64,000 bases of DNA, taken from positions 124,001 to 188,000 of the forward strand of contig NZ_FNQN01000003.1 in NCBI RefSeq assembly GCF_900107645.1. The letters are read 5' to 3'. The translations under genes were made by a program, and so were the position numbers. This document shows, one piece after another, positions 17,815 through 27,393 of the stretch. Every line of letters starts with the position of its first letter. Position 1 is the first letter of the stretch. Under the pieces are notes generated by a model, which worked only from the letters and a program-made list of their open reading frames with translations, did not search any database and was not told the DNA's origin. The DNA is from Desulfuromusa kysingii (GTDB lineage Bacteria > Desulfobacterota > Desulfuromonadia > Desulfuromonadales > Geopsychrobacteraceae).

Positions 17815-20800
17815 TTATTTTAGAATCTTCATGGCGACAAGGGTAATATCATCATTAAAGTGTCGCATTCCCGTAAAAATACGACCTTGAATCATAATCC
17901 GGTCGACCAATTCCTGACAGCTTAAATCATCGCATTCTTCGAGCAACTTTCCAAGCCTTTCAATCCCAAAAAATTGTTTTTCTTTGTTTTCAGCTTCAAT
18001 AATACCATCAGTATAAAGGAGAAGCAGGTCTCCTGCTTCAAGATCGATAATTTTTTGTTCAAAAGCAATTTTATCTTTGATGCCAAAAATGAGCCCTTCG
18101 GCGTCAAGTGTTTCAAGTTTTTGGTCACGTTTTCTCCAGAGCAAGGGGGTGTTGTGTCCCGCATTTCCATAAGTAAGTTGGTGAGTTATGTAATTATATT
18201 GAAGATAAAACATGGTGACAAACAGGTCAGATCGATCCAGATCTTTGAGGAAAAAGTGGTTAAGTTCCTGTAACATCTCTGTCGGCTGTTTAACGCTATC
18301 TATGCGGGCGTGGATAAAGGTCCGCGCTTCAGCCATGATCAGAGCAGAACCGATATTGTGTCCTGAAACATCCGCTATAATCAGATCACATGATGAACTA
18401 TTGTGTTCAATAAAATCATAATAATCACCACCAACCTGATGTGCCGGGACACAAAGACCGGCTATTTCAACATTCTCAGTCTTAGGGAGGTTAGCAGGGA
18501 GAAGCCCTTTTTGAATATCTTTAGCTATTTGCATCTCCTTCTCTTGTTCCCGTCCGACGAGGAGTTTCTGCAGTTGTTGGTCGTTGCGCCAAGCGATTCC
18601 AATTTGACCGGCGAGATTTTCAAACAGGGCAATAAATTCTTGTGTAAAGATCCCTTTCGCACTTTTAGAAAAGGCAGAAAGTATCCCTATCGGTTCACCT
18701 TCAAAGACAATCGGAGTATGGGCCAGGCAGGTGATACCATCACGTTTAATGTGTTCGGCAGACGCAGGTTTATCGGTTGCATCGGTGTCATTAACCACTG
18801 TGGTTGCATTAGAGAGGAATGCCTGACCAATATAGGTCTCCATGTTGAGGTTGCGTTCAAACTGACCAAAATGTTCTGATGATACGCCCACAAGACTTTT
18901 GACTATGAGGGTCATCGATTCCGGTTCTAAAAAGCGGATGACACAGAGATCAAACTTGAATTGTTGAGCCAGGAGTTCGAGGATACTGTCCAGAGTCTTT
19001 TGAAAGTTTTGTTCGCTAGAAACAATTTGCGCTGCCTCGTAAAGAACACTGAGTTGTTCCCGGCTTGAAGCGTGGCTGATAGTGACCGTACCAAAAATAT
19101 CAAAAACATCTTCCATTTCACTGCCGCGAGCTTCCAGGTAGTTTTCCAGAATGATGCGCGCGGGAGCCGCACCGACATGTCCAGCCAGAGTTTTCTCAGT
19201 AAAGCTTTTCAGATTCGGAATCTCATGATCTGACAGGTTACCTCTGGAATCAATTTCCTGATGGCTCAGATATTCGGTGATCGCTGTCTGAGCCGGTTTC
19301 GCGCCAATAAATTTGGACATCAATTCTACAAATTCCATCACCGTCGGGGCTTTACTGATCCGTTTTAATTTGTTTGGTTGTTGCGACTGTTCGACAAAAA
19401 CATCAACAAATTTTTTCGCTTGAACCTCTTCAGAACTTGTCTGTTTGGAAAAGAACGAAATTGCCAGATACGCAGCTAGATTGAAGAGCATACTCCAGAA
19501 CAGCGAGTGCGTATAAATATCAAAACCACGCAAACCAAAGAGCTCAAGTGGTTTTAACAGTCCGATTCCATAAGGACCATTCTGGAGAATATCGGCGCTG
19601 ATCCAACCGGAACGGACGAATGATGGGATCAATAGAGTATAGAACCAGAGCGTAAATCCCAAGGTAATCGCGGTGATGGCGGCTTTACTGTTTGCTCTTT
19701 TCCAAAACAATCCACCGATAATCGCTGGCGCAAATTGGGTCACGGCAGCAAAAGAAATCAACCCCATATTGACGAGAGCATAGGAGTCGCCAATAACTTT
19801 AAAATAAAAGTAGCCGATAAAAATAACCGCAAGAATTCCCAGCCGTTTAATATTGATGAGGATTTTGGACAGATTTTGCGAGAGGATATTCATCCTCAGG
19901 ATGATTGGCATAATCAGATGGTTCAACACCATTGTTGCAATGGTGACTGAGGAAACCATGACCATTCCCGCAGATGCGGATAGACCTCCAATGAAGACCA
20001 GCAGTGCCAACCATGGGTGCCCTGAAGCTAGTGGCAAGGTGAGGACAAAGTAGTCGGCTTGAGAGGTGTCGCCGCCATTGATAATCAAGCCCCCAAGGGC
20101 AATCGGCAGGACAAACAGGTTCATCAAAAAAAGGTATGCCGGGAACTTCCACATTGCCGATTTGATGTGTTGTTCATCGGTGTTTTCTGTCACCATGATA
20201 TGAAACTGGCGAGGGAGGAACATGACCGCCATCATCGACAGGACTATCAGCGTAAACCACTTTGTATAGGGAGTTTGTTGTGTCCCTAAAAGGAGCATGT
20301 CGCGGCGTTCAGGGAATTGTTCGGCAAAACGTTGGAAGACATCGATGAAACCATCAAACAGACCATAGGTGACAAAGATGCCGACGGCCAGAAAAGCGAT
20401 TAATTTGACAATGGATTCAAAAGCGACAGCGACAACCAGTCCTTCATGCTTTTCTGACGAATCAAGACTCCTCGCGCCAAACAGCATGCCAAAAAGGGCG
20501 AGTAGCAAGGCGACGAAGAAAGCGATATCGATACTCCAAGGGAGTTTGGATGTATAATCATACAATCCTGCGCCGGGTGTTGTTAATGGCATCGACAGAA
20601 TTTTTAGTGTTTGTGCAATCGCTTTAAGCTGTAGCGCAATATAAGGAGTAATCCCAAAAACCGCAAACAATGTGACGATCGCGCCAAGAACGGTGGAGCG
20701 GTCATAGCGACTGGAGAGAAAGTCAGCAAGGCTGGTTATGTTTTGTTGCTTGCTGATGATGAGCATTTTTCGCAGTAAAAACCACCAGGCAAAAGCGATA

Positions 20801-21066
20801 AGGGTCGGGCCCAGATAGATAGGGAGAAATTCCAGACCACTGGTCGCTGCTTTGCCAACACTACCGTAAAAAGTCCAGCTGGTGCAGTAAACGGCCAGCG
20901 ATAGTGAATAGATATGCGAGTTTTTAAGGAGGCAGTTCCCTTTTTTCCGACATTTTTCAGCGTAGTAGGCAATGAGGAACAGCAAGGCAAAATATGCCAG
21001 AGAGAGGAGGAGGACCGTTTTGGGAGAGATTATCGACATAAAAAGGATAGTTTTTGCCGGTATCAT
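17815..21066 (-). CDS. Symporter-like sensor fused to GAF and PP2C (SpoIIE) phosphatase
   Basis: A 1083-residue protein. Residues about 13-545 form a sodium/solute symporter (SSS) domain with many membrane helices and CbrA-like blocks such as YCTSWTFYGSVGKAATSG and TQFAPAIIGGLFWKRANSK. About 555-665 is a soluble linker resembling the STAC linker of symporter-type sensors. About 672-840 is a GAF domain. About 848-1083 is a PP2C/SpoIIE phosphatase with all metal-site motifs: VGGDYYDF, DVSGHNIGSAL, YGNAGHNTPLL, LLLYTDGIIEA and FNDDITLV. It probably senses a solute or its transport and dephosphorylates the downstream STAS protein. It overlaps the small upstream gene by four bases (ATGA). Symporter-histidine kinase fusions (CbrA) are known; I know of no characterised PP2C counterpart. 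Confidence 0.88.
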   Translation of the reverse strand: MIPAKTILFMSIISPKTVLLLSLAYFALLFLIAYYAEKCRKKGNCLLKNSHIYSLSLAVYCTSWTFYGSVGKAATSGLEFLPIYLGPTLIAFAWWFLLRKMLIISKQQNITSLADFLSSRYDRSTVLGAIVTLFAVFGITPYIALQLKAIAQTLKILSMPLTTPGAGLYDYTSKLPWSIDIAFFVALLLALFGMLFGARSLDSSEKHEGLVVAVAFESIVKLIAFLAVGIFVTYGLFDGFIDVFQRFAEQFPERRDMLLLGTQQTPYTKWFTLIVLSMMAVMFLPRQFHIMVTENTDEQHIKSAMWKFPAYLFLMNLFVLPIALGGLIINGGDTSQADYFVLTLPLASGHPWLALLVFIGGLSASAGMVMVSSVTIATMVLNHLIMPIILRMNILSQNLSKILINIKRLGILAVIFIGYFYFKVIGDSYALVNMGLISFAAVTQFAPAIIGGLFWKRANSKAAITAITLGFTLWFYTLLIPSFVRSGWISADILQNGPYGIGLLKPLELFGLRGFDIYTHSLFWSMLFNLAAYLAISFFSKQTSSEEVQAKKFVDVFVEQSQQPNKLKRISKAPTVMEFVELMSKFIGAKPAQTAITEYLSHQEIDSRGNLSDHEIPNLKSFTEKTLAGHVGAAPARIILENYLEARGSEMEDVFDIFGTVTISHASSREQLSVLYEAAQIVSSEQNFQKTLDSILELLAQQFKFDLCVIRFLEPESMTLIVKSLVGVSSEHFGQFERNLNMETYIGQAFLSNATTVVNDTDATDKPASAEHIKRDGITCLAHTPIVFEGEPIGILSAFSKSAKGIFTQEFIALFENLAGQIGIAWRNDQQLQKLLVGREQEKEMQIAKDIQKGLLPANLPKTENVEIAGLCVPAHQVGGDYYDFIEHNSSSCDLIIADVSGHNIGSALIMAEARTFIHARIDSVKQPTEMLQELNHFFLKDLDRSDLFVTMFYLQYNYITHQLTYGNAGHNTPLLWRKRDQKLETLDAEGLIFGIKDKIAFEQKIIDLEAGDLLLLYTDGIIEAENKEKQFFGIERLGKLLEECDDLSCQELVDRIMIQGRIFTGMRHFNDDITLVAMKILK

Positions 21067-21314
21067 GGGATGCTCTTATCTCCACCTGATTCGGAATTAT
21101 TTTTCGGGTCATTTTCAAAGTAGCGCACAAAGAACCAAATGACGGCGATAGATAGGGGCCAGCCAACAAGAAAATAGAATATCAGGATTGGAATGCCTAG
21201 GATGGTCACCGGGGTATTGAAGATATGGATAAAAGGGAAGTTTATCATAATTAAGCCCAGAATCAGACAGAGTATCCAAGCCTCTCTGATGGAGTTACTT
21301 TGTGGCTTCTTCAT
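21063..21314 (-). CDS. Small two-helix membrane protein upstream of the symporter-PP2C gene
   Basis: An 83-residue protein with two hydrophobic helices (about 11-31 and 36-63) joined by a short FNTPVTILG turn, and a charged C-terminal tail. It resembles the small membrane subunits (DUF3311/DUF997-like) found beside SSS-family transporters. The ATGA overlap with the following gene indicates cotranslation, so it is likely a subunit or stabiliser of the symporter-like sensor. No catalytic function is suggested. Confidence 0.72.
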   Translation of the reverse strand: MKKPQSNSIREAWILCLILGLIMINFPFIHIFNTPVTILGIPILIFYFLVGWPLSIAVIWFFVRYFENDPKNNSESGGDKSIP

Positions 21315-21499
21315 GAATTAACCTTTTTCCTCTGTTTCCTTGAAGGACTGATCGCGTGCGTTCATCAGTTCTGGATGGAACTCTGTACAGACTAATCCTG
21401 AAGAGACAGAATTACAACTAATAATTATAAGTTTCACATGGTAGGAATTTAGCAGAAAATTCAACCCTGTAAAGTTGTAAAGTAGATATTTTAAAGGGT

Positions 21500-21529
21500 T
21501 TGACGCTCATGAAATGAGTGTGCTACTTA
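21500..21529 (+). promoter_or_regulatory. Candidate promoter with an internal palindrome before the TPR lipoprotein gene
   Basis: TTGACG (21500-21505) and TACTTA (21524-21529) are 18 bases apart. The spacer holds an inverted repeat CTCAT-GAA-ATGAG (21506-21518), which could be an operator. It lies in the 261-base divergent gap, about 47 bases before the TTG start. Confidence 0.4.
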
Positions 21530-21575
21530 TCGATAGTTAAATCTTCTATGTTGGTCATGGCTTGAGGGGATATTC

Positions 21576-23315
21576 TTGAAGAGTCAATCTTTCATCCGTA
21601 TGAAAACATTAGCGTGCTGGTTGTTCCTTTTATCTTTTCTGGTGACGGGATGTGCAGTGACCGGTGAAGTTCCGTCTCTTGATCTTGTGGGCGCAGATTC
21701 GGTCCAATACCGTTCAGAACTGACCGATCCTGACGCAAAAGCACTCTATTCTTTTACTGAATTTCGGATTCTTGGCGCTGAGGAGCGTTGGGAGGAGGCT
21801 GTATCCGCTCTAAAGAGAGCCGTCACCCTTGATCCTGAATCGGACTATTTAAGATTGCTCTTGGCGAAGGCATATTTACATCGGCAACAACCTGAATTGG
21901 CCGTAACAACCCTGAAGGTGCTGCTGACAAGAGATCCTGAAAGTGCAGAGGCTCATCAACTCATGGGAGACGTCCTGAGTTATCAGGGCGACTTTACTTT
22001 AGCCGTTGAACATTTTCGTCTGGCGCTAGAGAAGGTTCCTGGAAATAGTTCTTTACTGTTGCGGTTGTCGATGGCCCTTAATCAACTTGGGCGCAAGGAT
22101 GAAGCCATCAATCTCTTGGCTGCATTTCTGCAACAACAACCTGATGCGACTTTGGCTCAGCTTTATCTGGCACGATTGTATGTTGATAATAAACAGCTGG
22201 ATAAAGCTTCTTCTCTCTATCAGCAATTGTTAAAGAGTTTGCCTGGACAACAACAGGCCGTTCTGGAATACGGCAAAATATTAGAACAACAAGACAGCGA
22301 TGCTGCGCTGGAATTATACCGTAAATTTCTCGATAAAAATCCGCGGGCAGCAGGTGTGCGGCAGCGTTTGGCGCAATATTATCTCGCTCAACACCTTTTG
22401 CTTGAGGCCATAGAGCAGTTAACTATCGTCCGCCAGCAGTTTCCTGAGAATTTACAAACGATCAATCAAATTGGTTTGATCCAGCTTGAGTTGGAAGATT
22501 GGGAGGGAGCTGAAAACAGTTTCCGTTTGCTTTTGGACTCTGACCGTCAGCAGGAGCGTAGCCGCTATTATTTGGCGCTGGCTTTGTCCGAGCAAGGGAA
22601 GCGTGCCGAAGCTATAGCAGTTTTAGAGCCGGTGGCAACGGACTCATCTCTCTATGCTGAGTCAGCATTGCAATTAGCTTACCTCTATAAGCAGAATGGG
22701 GAGAATGACAAGGCGATTGAGACGTTATCACAGTTGCTGGATCAAAACATTAATCAGCCTGAAATTTACTACTATCTCGGGGCTTTTCTCGGCGATCGTG
22801 GCGACCTTGACAGGGCCATGGAAGTGGCTTTGACCGGGGTCGATAAATACCCCATGGCAACGCAGTTGCTGTATCAGCTTGGAGTTCTTTACGAAAAACA
22901 AGGTCATCGTCAGTCGGCAGTCGAGACAATGGAAAAAATCCTGTTGGTGGATGATGCGCATGCCGATGCTTTGAACTTTCTGGCTTATGATCAGACAGAA
23001 ACCGGGACCGATCTAGATTTGGCATTGATCCGAGCACAAAAAGCCTTAGCGATAGATCCCAGCGGTTATATTATGGATACTCTGGGGTGGGTCTATTTTA
23101 AACTGGGGCGCTATCCCGAAAGCCTTGAATATCTTGAGCAAGCGGCAGCGATATATCCAGAAGATGCTGTTATTCAAGAACATCTCGGGGATGTCTATGC
23201 TGCTATGAAGTTATTTGATCGGGCAACGGCAGTGTATCGTCGCGTCCTTGAATTGGATCCCCATGCAAAACAGGTTGAGGATAAGCTCAAGTTACTGACA
23301 TCTGAGGAATTTTAA
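21576..23315 (+). CDS. TPR-repeat lipoprotein
   Basis: A 579-residue exported lipoprotein. Its signal sequence ends in a lipobox LVTGC near residues 23-27. The rest is an array of roughly a dozen tetratricopeptide repeats (for example ESAEAHQLMGDVLSYQGDFT, ATLAQLYLARLYVDNKQLDK, YIMDTLGWVYFKLGRYPESL). The TTG at 21576 is chosen because GAGGGGA lies five bases before it; an ATG at 21600 would also keep a signal peptide. A TAATG overlap joins it to the next lipoprotein gene. Such proteins scaffold envelope or polysaccharide secretion complexes; the partner is not known. Confidence 0.85.
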   Translation: MKSQSFIRMKTLACWLFLLSFLVTGCAVTGEVPSLDLVGADSVQYRSELTDPDAKALYSFTEFRILGAEERWEEAVSALKRAVTLDPESDYLRLLLAKAYLHRQQPELAVTTLKVLLTRDPESAEAHQLMGDVLSYQGDFTLAVEHFRLALEKVPGNSSLLLRLSMALNQLGRKDEAINLLAAFLQQQPDATLAQLYLARLYVDNKQLDKASSLYQQLLKSLPGQQQAVLEYGKILEQQDSDAALELYRKFLDKNPRAAGVRQRLAQYYLAQHLLLEAIEQLTIVRQQFPENLQTINQIGLIQLELEDWEGAENSFRLLLDSDRQQERSRYYLALALSEQGKRAEAIAVLEPVATDSSLYAESALQLAYLYKQNGENDKAIETLSQLLDQNINQPEIYYYLGAFLGDRGDLDRAMEVALTGVDKYPMATQLLYQLGVLYEKQGHRQSAVETMEKILLVDDAHADALNFLAYDQTETGTDLDLALIRAQKALAIDPSGYIMDTLGWVYFKLGRYPESLEYLEQAAAIYPEDAVIQEHLGDVYAAMKLFDRATAVYRRVLELDPHAKQVEDKLKLLTSEEF

Positions 23316-24070
23316 TGCGCTGGCTGATTATTCTTTTGCTCCTTGGACTCGCTGGTTGTGCGCAACCGCCAAAGCCACTCTGGACTGAATTACCGACGGC
23401 AGACGAGTTGATAGAAAAAGTCTCCTTTGATGCGGGGCAATATTTATCACTTGATGGTGCTGCACATGTGGATTTAACCGCAAAAGGAAAGTTTTTTTCC
23501 AGTGAACAGTTTCTGCTGCTGCAAAGGCCGGATCGGGTGCGTGCCGATGTCTTAACCGGATTTGGTCAGCTGGTTTTACAACTGGTCTCTGATGGCGATC
23601 AGCTGTCGGTATTTCTAAATACCACCGTCCCTGGACGGTTCTTTTCTGGCCCGGCAAGTTATGAAAATATCTTTCGTTTTATCCGGGTTCCTTTAAAGAC
23701 GCCAGATCTGCTCGAACTACTATTGTACGATCCACCGTTGCTCGCATATCAGGACAGTTCCGTCGTCTTGATGTCAAAAGGTGTGAAACTGGTTCTGGAA
23801 AATGGTGACAATAAGCAAGAGTTGTTATTTGACTATCAGCTCCGATTGATCGGCAGTTATTACTACCGGGCCGGGGATAAATATCTAGCCGTGGACTACA
23901 AAAATATGTCCATAGAAAATCCCTTTCCTGAAGTTATCAAGATAGCCATACCTTTAGAGGAGACTCGGGTCACGGTGAGCTTCTCTGAGGTGCGGATGAA
24001 TGAGATTATTGACCCGACACGGTTCCAGTTGGAACGACCTGATAATGCTCTTCTGGAGCACTTACCATGA
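23315..24070 (+). CDS. LolB/DUF4292-like outer-membrane lipoprotein
   Basis: A 251-residue lipoprotein with a short signal ending in LLGLAGC. The body has the pattern of the LolA/LolB-like fold (DUF4292): an early beta-strand region VDLTAKGKFFSSEQFLLLQ, RPDRVRADVLTGFGQLVLQL, then alternating strands and a late IKIAIPLEETRVTVSFSEV segment. The family handles lipoproteins or hydrophobic ligands at the outer membrane. It is translationally coupled to the TPR lipoprotein by a one-base overlap. Precise function is unassigned. Confidence 0.72.
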   Translation: MRWLIILLLLGLAGCAQPPKPLWTELPTADELIEKVSFDAGQYLSLDGAAHVDLTAKGKFFSSEQFLLLQRPDRVRADVLTGFGQLVLQLVSDGDQLSVFLNTTVPGRFFSGPASYENIFRFIRVPLKTPDLLELLLYDPPLLAYQDSSVVLMSKGVKLVLENGDNKQELLFDYQLRLIGSYYYRAGDKYLAVDYKNMSIENPFPEVIKIAIPLEETRVTVSFSEVRMNEIIDPTRFQLERPDNALLEHLP

Positions 24071-24089
24071 ATGAAGCGGTTAAGGTTTG

Positions 24090-25721
24090 ATGATAAAAAC
24101 TATTGGTTCCCTTTGTTTATTCGCTATTGTATTGATCAGCCTCAACTCGTGTCGCACCAACGATGCTGTTGACCACCCTGGTGTTGCTGCGGCATTAACT
24201 CCTGAGTTTGGTGATACTTTTATCGAAGCCTCCATTGGTGACGCTAGCACCCTTCTGCCAGTTTTGGCTTCTGACTCTGCTTCCAGTTCAATTAATGGCC
24301 TGATCTATAACGGCTTGATCCGTTATGATAAAGATCTTCAGATTGAAGGTGACCTTGCAGAATCATGGGAGGTTTCAGAGGATAATCTGACCATTACCTT
24401 TCATTTACGCAAAGGGGTGACCTGGCACGATGGCGCCCCTTTTACTGCGGCTGATGTGAAATTCAACTACGAGCTTTATGTTGATCCAAAAACTCCGACC
24501 GCTTACGCCGAATCGTTCAAGCAGGTCAGCGGTGTTGAAACTCCTGATCCTTATACGTTCGTGGCTCATTACGATAAGCCCTATGCTCCGGCATTGATGA
24601 GTTGGGCGATGTCGATCCATCCGCGACATCTTCTGGAGGGCAAAGATATTACTAAAAGTCCCTTGGCCCGTAATCCTGTAGGAACCGGTCCGTACCGTTT
24701 TTCCGAGTGGGTGGGTGGGGAAAAAATTGTCCTTGAATCCAACCCGGACTATTTTGAAGGGCAACCTTACCTCAAACGTGTTGTCTACCGGATTATTCCT
24801 GATACCTCGACCCAGTTTTTGGAACTACAGACGGGTAGCCTTGACTTCATGGGCCTTTCCCCGTTGCAGTATGACCGGCAGACAGACACTCCAGCGTTCA
24901 GGCGATTGTATAATAAATATCGCTATTTGAATTTTGGCTACTCTTATCTGGGGTATAATTTGCGTCGGCCGATTTTTCAGGATAAGCGCGTCAGGCAAGC
25001 GCTCTCTTATGCGATCAACAAACAGGAGCTTATTGATGGGGTTTTGTTGGGGTACGGTGCTATTGCTACCGGGCCATATAAACCCGATACCTGGGTTTAT
25101 AATCCCAAGGTGCACAAATATCCCTATGATCCTGTCAAGGCGCGCGAGCTCTTGGCCGAAGCTGGTTGGAAGGATTCGGATGGTAATGGCATCTTAGATA
25201 AAGATGGTAAAGAATTTTCTTTTACTATTGTGACCAACCAAGGTAATGACCTACGTTCAAAAACGGGTGAAATTATTCAGCAGCGTTTCAAGGAAATTGG
25301 TGTTGACGTGAAGCTGCGGATTATCGAATGGGCAACTTTTCTCAAGGAGTTTATCAATCCAAACAATTTTGATGCTACAATTCTCGGTTGGACCGGTGGT
25401 CCGGAACCTGATCAGTATAATCTCTGGCATTCCAGCAGGGCTGTACCTGGGGGGCTGAATTTTGTTGGCTTTAAAAATGCTGAGGTTGACCGTCTTCTTG
25501 AGGAGGGACGACGGGTTTTTGATTTACACCAGCGCAAAGTTTACTATGATCGTTTTCAGGAGATTCTGGCAGAAGAGCAACCGTATACCTTTTTATATGT
25601 TGGTGAAGCGTTACCGGCGGTTTCTAAACGTTTTCGGGGGGTCGAGCCTGCTCCAGCCGGTATCCGCTACAATTTCAATCAGTGGTTTGTGCCGAAGCCT
25701 GAACAAAAGTACTCCCGGTAA
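24090..25721 (+). CDS. Peptide ABC transporter substrate-binding lipoprotein (family 5)
   Basis: About 543 residues. A signal with lipobox LNSC near residue 22 is followed by the extracellular solute-binding family 5 (DppA/OppA) fold: LAESWEVSEDNLTITFHLRK, GVTWHDGAPFTAADVKFNYE, NPVGTGPYRF, YLGYNLRRPIFQDKRVRQAL, and the late GWTGGPEPDQYNLWHSS. It would bind peptides or other oligomers in the periplasm and pass them to the permeases encoded next. A TTG three bases upstream is in frame; the ATG at 24090 with TAAGG before it is preferred. Confidence 0.92.
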   Translation: MIKTIGSLCLFAIVLISLNSCRTNDAVDHPGVAAALTPEFGDTFIEASIGDASTLLPVLASDSASSSINGLIYNGLIRYDKDLQIEGDLAESWEVSEDNLTITFHLRKGVTWHDGAPFTAADVKFNYELYVDPKTPTAYAESFKQVSGVETPDPYTFVAHYDKPYAPALMSWAMSIHPRHLLEGKDITKSPLARNPVGTGPYRFSEWVGGEKIVLESNPDYFEGQPYLKRVVYRIIPDTSTQFLELQTGSLDFMGLSPLQYDRQTDTPAFRRLYNKYRYLNFGYSYLGYNLRRPIFQDKRVRQALSYAINKQELIDGVLLGYGAIATGPYKPDTWVYNPKVHKYPYDPVKARELLAEAGWKDSDGNGILDKDGKEFSFTIVTNQGNDLRSKTGEIIQQRFKEIGVDVKLRIIEWATFLKEFINPNNFDATILGWTGGPEPDQYNLWHSSRAVPGGLNFVGFKNAEVDRLLEEGRRVFDLHQRKVYYDRFQEILAEEQPYTFLYVGEALPAVSKRFRGVEPAPAGIRYNFNQWFVPKPEQKYSR

Positions 25722-25750
25722 TTTTGCCAGCGTTGCTTGTGTGAGAAAAT

Positions 25751-26740
25751 ATGTTGAGTTATATTTTCAAACGTTTGTTGTTACTTGTTCCCTTACTGCT
25801 GGGGATTACACTGATTTCATTTGTTGTGATCCATCTGGCACCAGGCGAACCAACAGATATGCAGACGCAACTCAACCCCCAGGTCAGTTCTGAACTACAG
25901 CAGCGCTTACGAACACAATATGGACTCGATCAGCCCCTGTATGTTCAATATTGGCAGTGGTTATCACGCTTGGTCCAACTGGATTTTGGCGAGTCTTTTG
26001 CCTCTGACCGTCGGCCGGTTCTTGATAAGGTTCTGGAGCGCTTGCCGGTCACAATTTTACTCAATCTCCTATCCATTGTTCTCATTCTGGCGGTCTCTAT
26101 CCCGTTGGGGATTCTGTCTGCTATACGCCGAAATTCAGGCTTTGATAGAATAACGACCATTCTGGTTTTTACTGGTTTTGCTATGCCCTCATTTTGGTTG
26201 GCGTTGTTGCTTATGGACTGGTTCGGAGTTCGCTTCGGTTGGCTGCCGGTCTCGGGTTTAAAGTCTCTGGGCTATGAATATCTGAGTTGGGGGGAGCAGT
26301 TGGTGGACAGGATTAACCATTTGATTTTGCCGGTGTTTATCTCTGCTATCGGAGGTTTGGCTGGGTTCTCCCGCTATATGCGTTCTAACATGTTAGAGGT
26401 TGTCCGCCAGGACTACATCCTCACAGCGCGGGCGAAGGGGTTGTCTGAGCGGACGGTGATCTATAAACATGCGTTGCGCAATGCTTTACTCCCGGTGATT
26501 ACAATTTTGGGGCTTTCGGTCCCCGGGTTGATTGGTGGCAGCGTCATTTTTGAAACCATTTTTGCCATTCCGGGGATGGGGAAACTCTTTTATGATGGAG
26601 TCATGATGCGGGATTATCCGTTGATCATGGGGATTCTGGTGATGGGAGCGGTGCTAACACTGCTAGGCAACCTGTTGGCCGATATCAGTTATGCCCTGGC
26701 TGATCCGCGTATCCGTCACGGACAACAAAGTGACAATTAG
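25751..26740 (+). CDS. Peptide ABC transporter permease, DppB type
   Basis: A 329-residue inner-membrane permease. The N-terminal [19 protein letters not shown] and VIHLAPGEP are diagnostic of the DppB/OppB family. The EAA-loop region [27 protein letters not shown] gives the ATPase contact site, and [20 protein letters not shown] and [20 protein letters not shown] follow. It pairs with the DppC-type permease at 27.4 kb, but the two are separated by an unrelated MshEN-domain gene. No ATPase gene is found in the operon. Confidence 0.94.
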   Translation: MLSYIFKRLLLLVPLLLGITLISFVVIHLAPGEPTDMQTQLNPQVSSELQQRLRTQYGLDQPLYVQYWQWLSRLVQLDFGESFASDRRPVLDKVLERLPVTILLNLLSIVLILAVSIPLGILSAIRRNSGFDRITTILVFTGFAMPSFWLALLLMDWFGVRFGWLPVSGLKSLGYEYLSWGEQLVDRINHLILPVFISAIGGLAGFSRYMRSNMLEVVRQDYILTARAKGLSERTVIYKHALRNALLPVITILGLSVPGLIGGSVIFETIFAIPGMGKLFYDGVMMRDYPLIMGILVMGAVLTLLGNLLADISYALADPRIRHGQQSDN

Positions 26741-26778
26741 ATTTTAAATATAAACAACGAAGATCAATAGGGACGACT

Positions 26779-27393
26779 ATGCAAACGAATGCAAATCGGT
26801 TAGGGGAGATGTTGTTGGAGGCGGGGCTGATTGATCAGTTTCAACTGGATTCCGCTCTATCCATGCAACGCAATCTAGGCGGGCGGATTGGCAGCGCGCT
26901 GGTTAAGTTGGGTTATCTGCCCGAAGAGACCATCATGGAATTTCTTGAGTCTCAAGACAAATATTCCCGGATCTCCTTGTTGGAGCTTAAAATCTCCAAG
27001 GAACTCATGTCTTTGTTGCCATTGGAACGGATGTCTGAGTTGATGGTCATCCCGGTTGAATTGCGAAAATCCGGTCATGAAAAAAACTTACGAATCGCCA
27101 TGACCGATCCAACAAACCTGAGATTAATTGATGATTTACAGTTTGCGACCGGATGCAAGGTGATCCCGGTTCTGGCGGCAGAGGATGAGATCTGTCAGGC
27201 GATCAAAAATAATGCTCCTGTCGAAGAGGAGCACACACCGGAGGCCGATGAACAAAGGACACCTCTCGCTTCTGCTGCGGTCAATTTTGAGGATCTCAAA
27301 ACGGAAGACCCACGCCTCGATGTTCTACTTGAAGTATTGAAGCAAAAAGGAATTTTAAGTGCTCTTGATGTTGAGCGGGTGAAATTTAACTGA
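26779..27393 (+). CDS. Stand-alone MshEN (GspE N-terminal) domain protein, predicted c-di-GMP receptor
   Basis: A 204-residue soluble protein. Residues 7-30 and 36-59 are two 24-residue motifs of the form R-(L/I)-G-x2-L-(L/V)-x2-G-(L/Y)-(I/L)-x4-(L/I)-x3-L-x2-Q, separated by exactly five residues (31-35). This is the pattern of MshEN domains, which bind cyclic di-GMP. A second GspE-N-like subdomain (about 60-150) follows, including IAMTDPTNLRLIDDLQFATG, then an acidic linker and a helical tail. No secretion ATPase domain follows. It lies between the two dipeptide permease genes and overlaps dppC by one base, so it may tie peptide uptake to c-di-GMP level. That link is inference. Confidence 0.82.
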   Translation: MQTNANRLGEMLLEAGLIDQFQLDSALSMQRNLGGRIGSALVKLGYLPEETIMEFLESQDKYSRISLLELKISKELMSLLPLERMSELMVIPVELRKSGHEKNLRIAMTDPTNLRLIDDLQFATGCKVIPVLAAEDEICQAIKNNAPVEEEHTPEADEQRTPLASAAVNFEDLKTEDPRLDVLLEVLKQKGILSALDVERVKFN

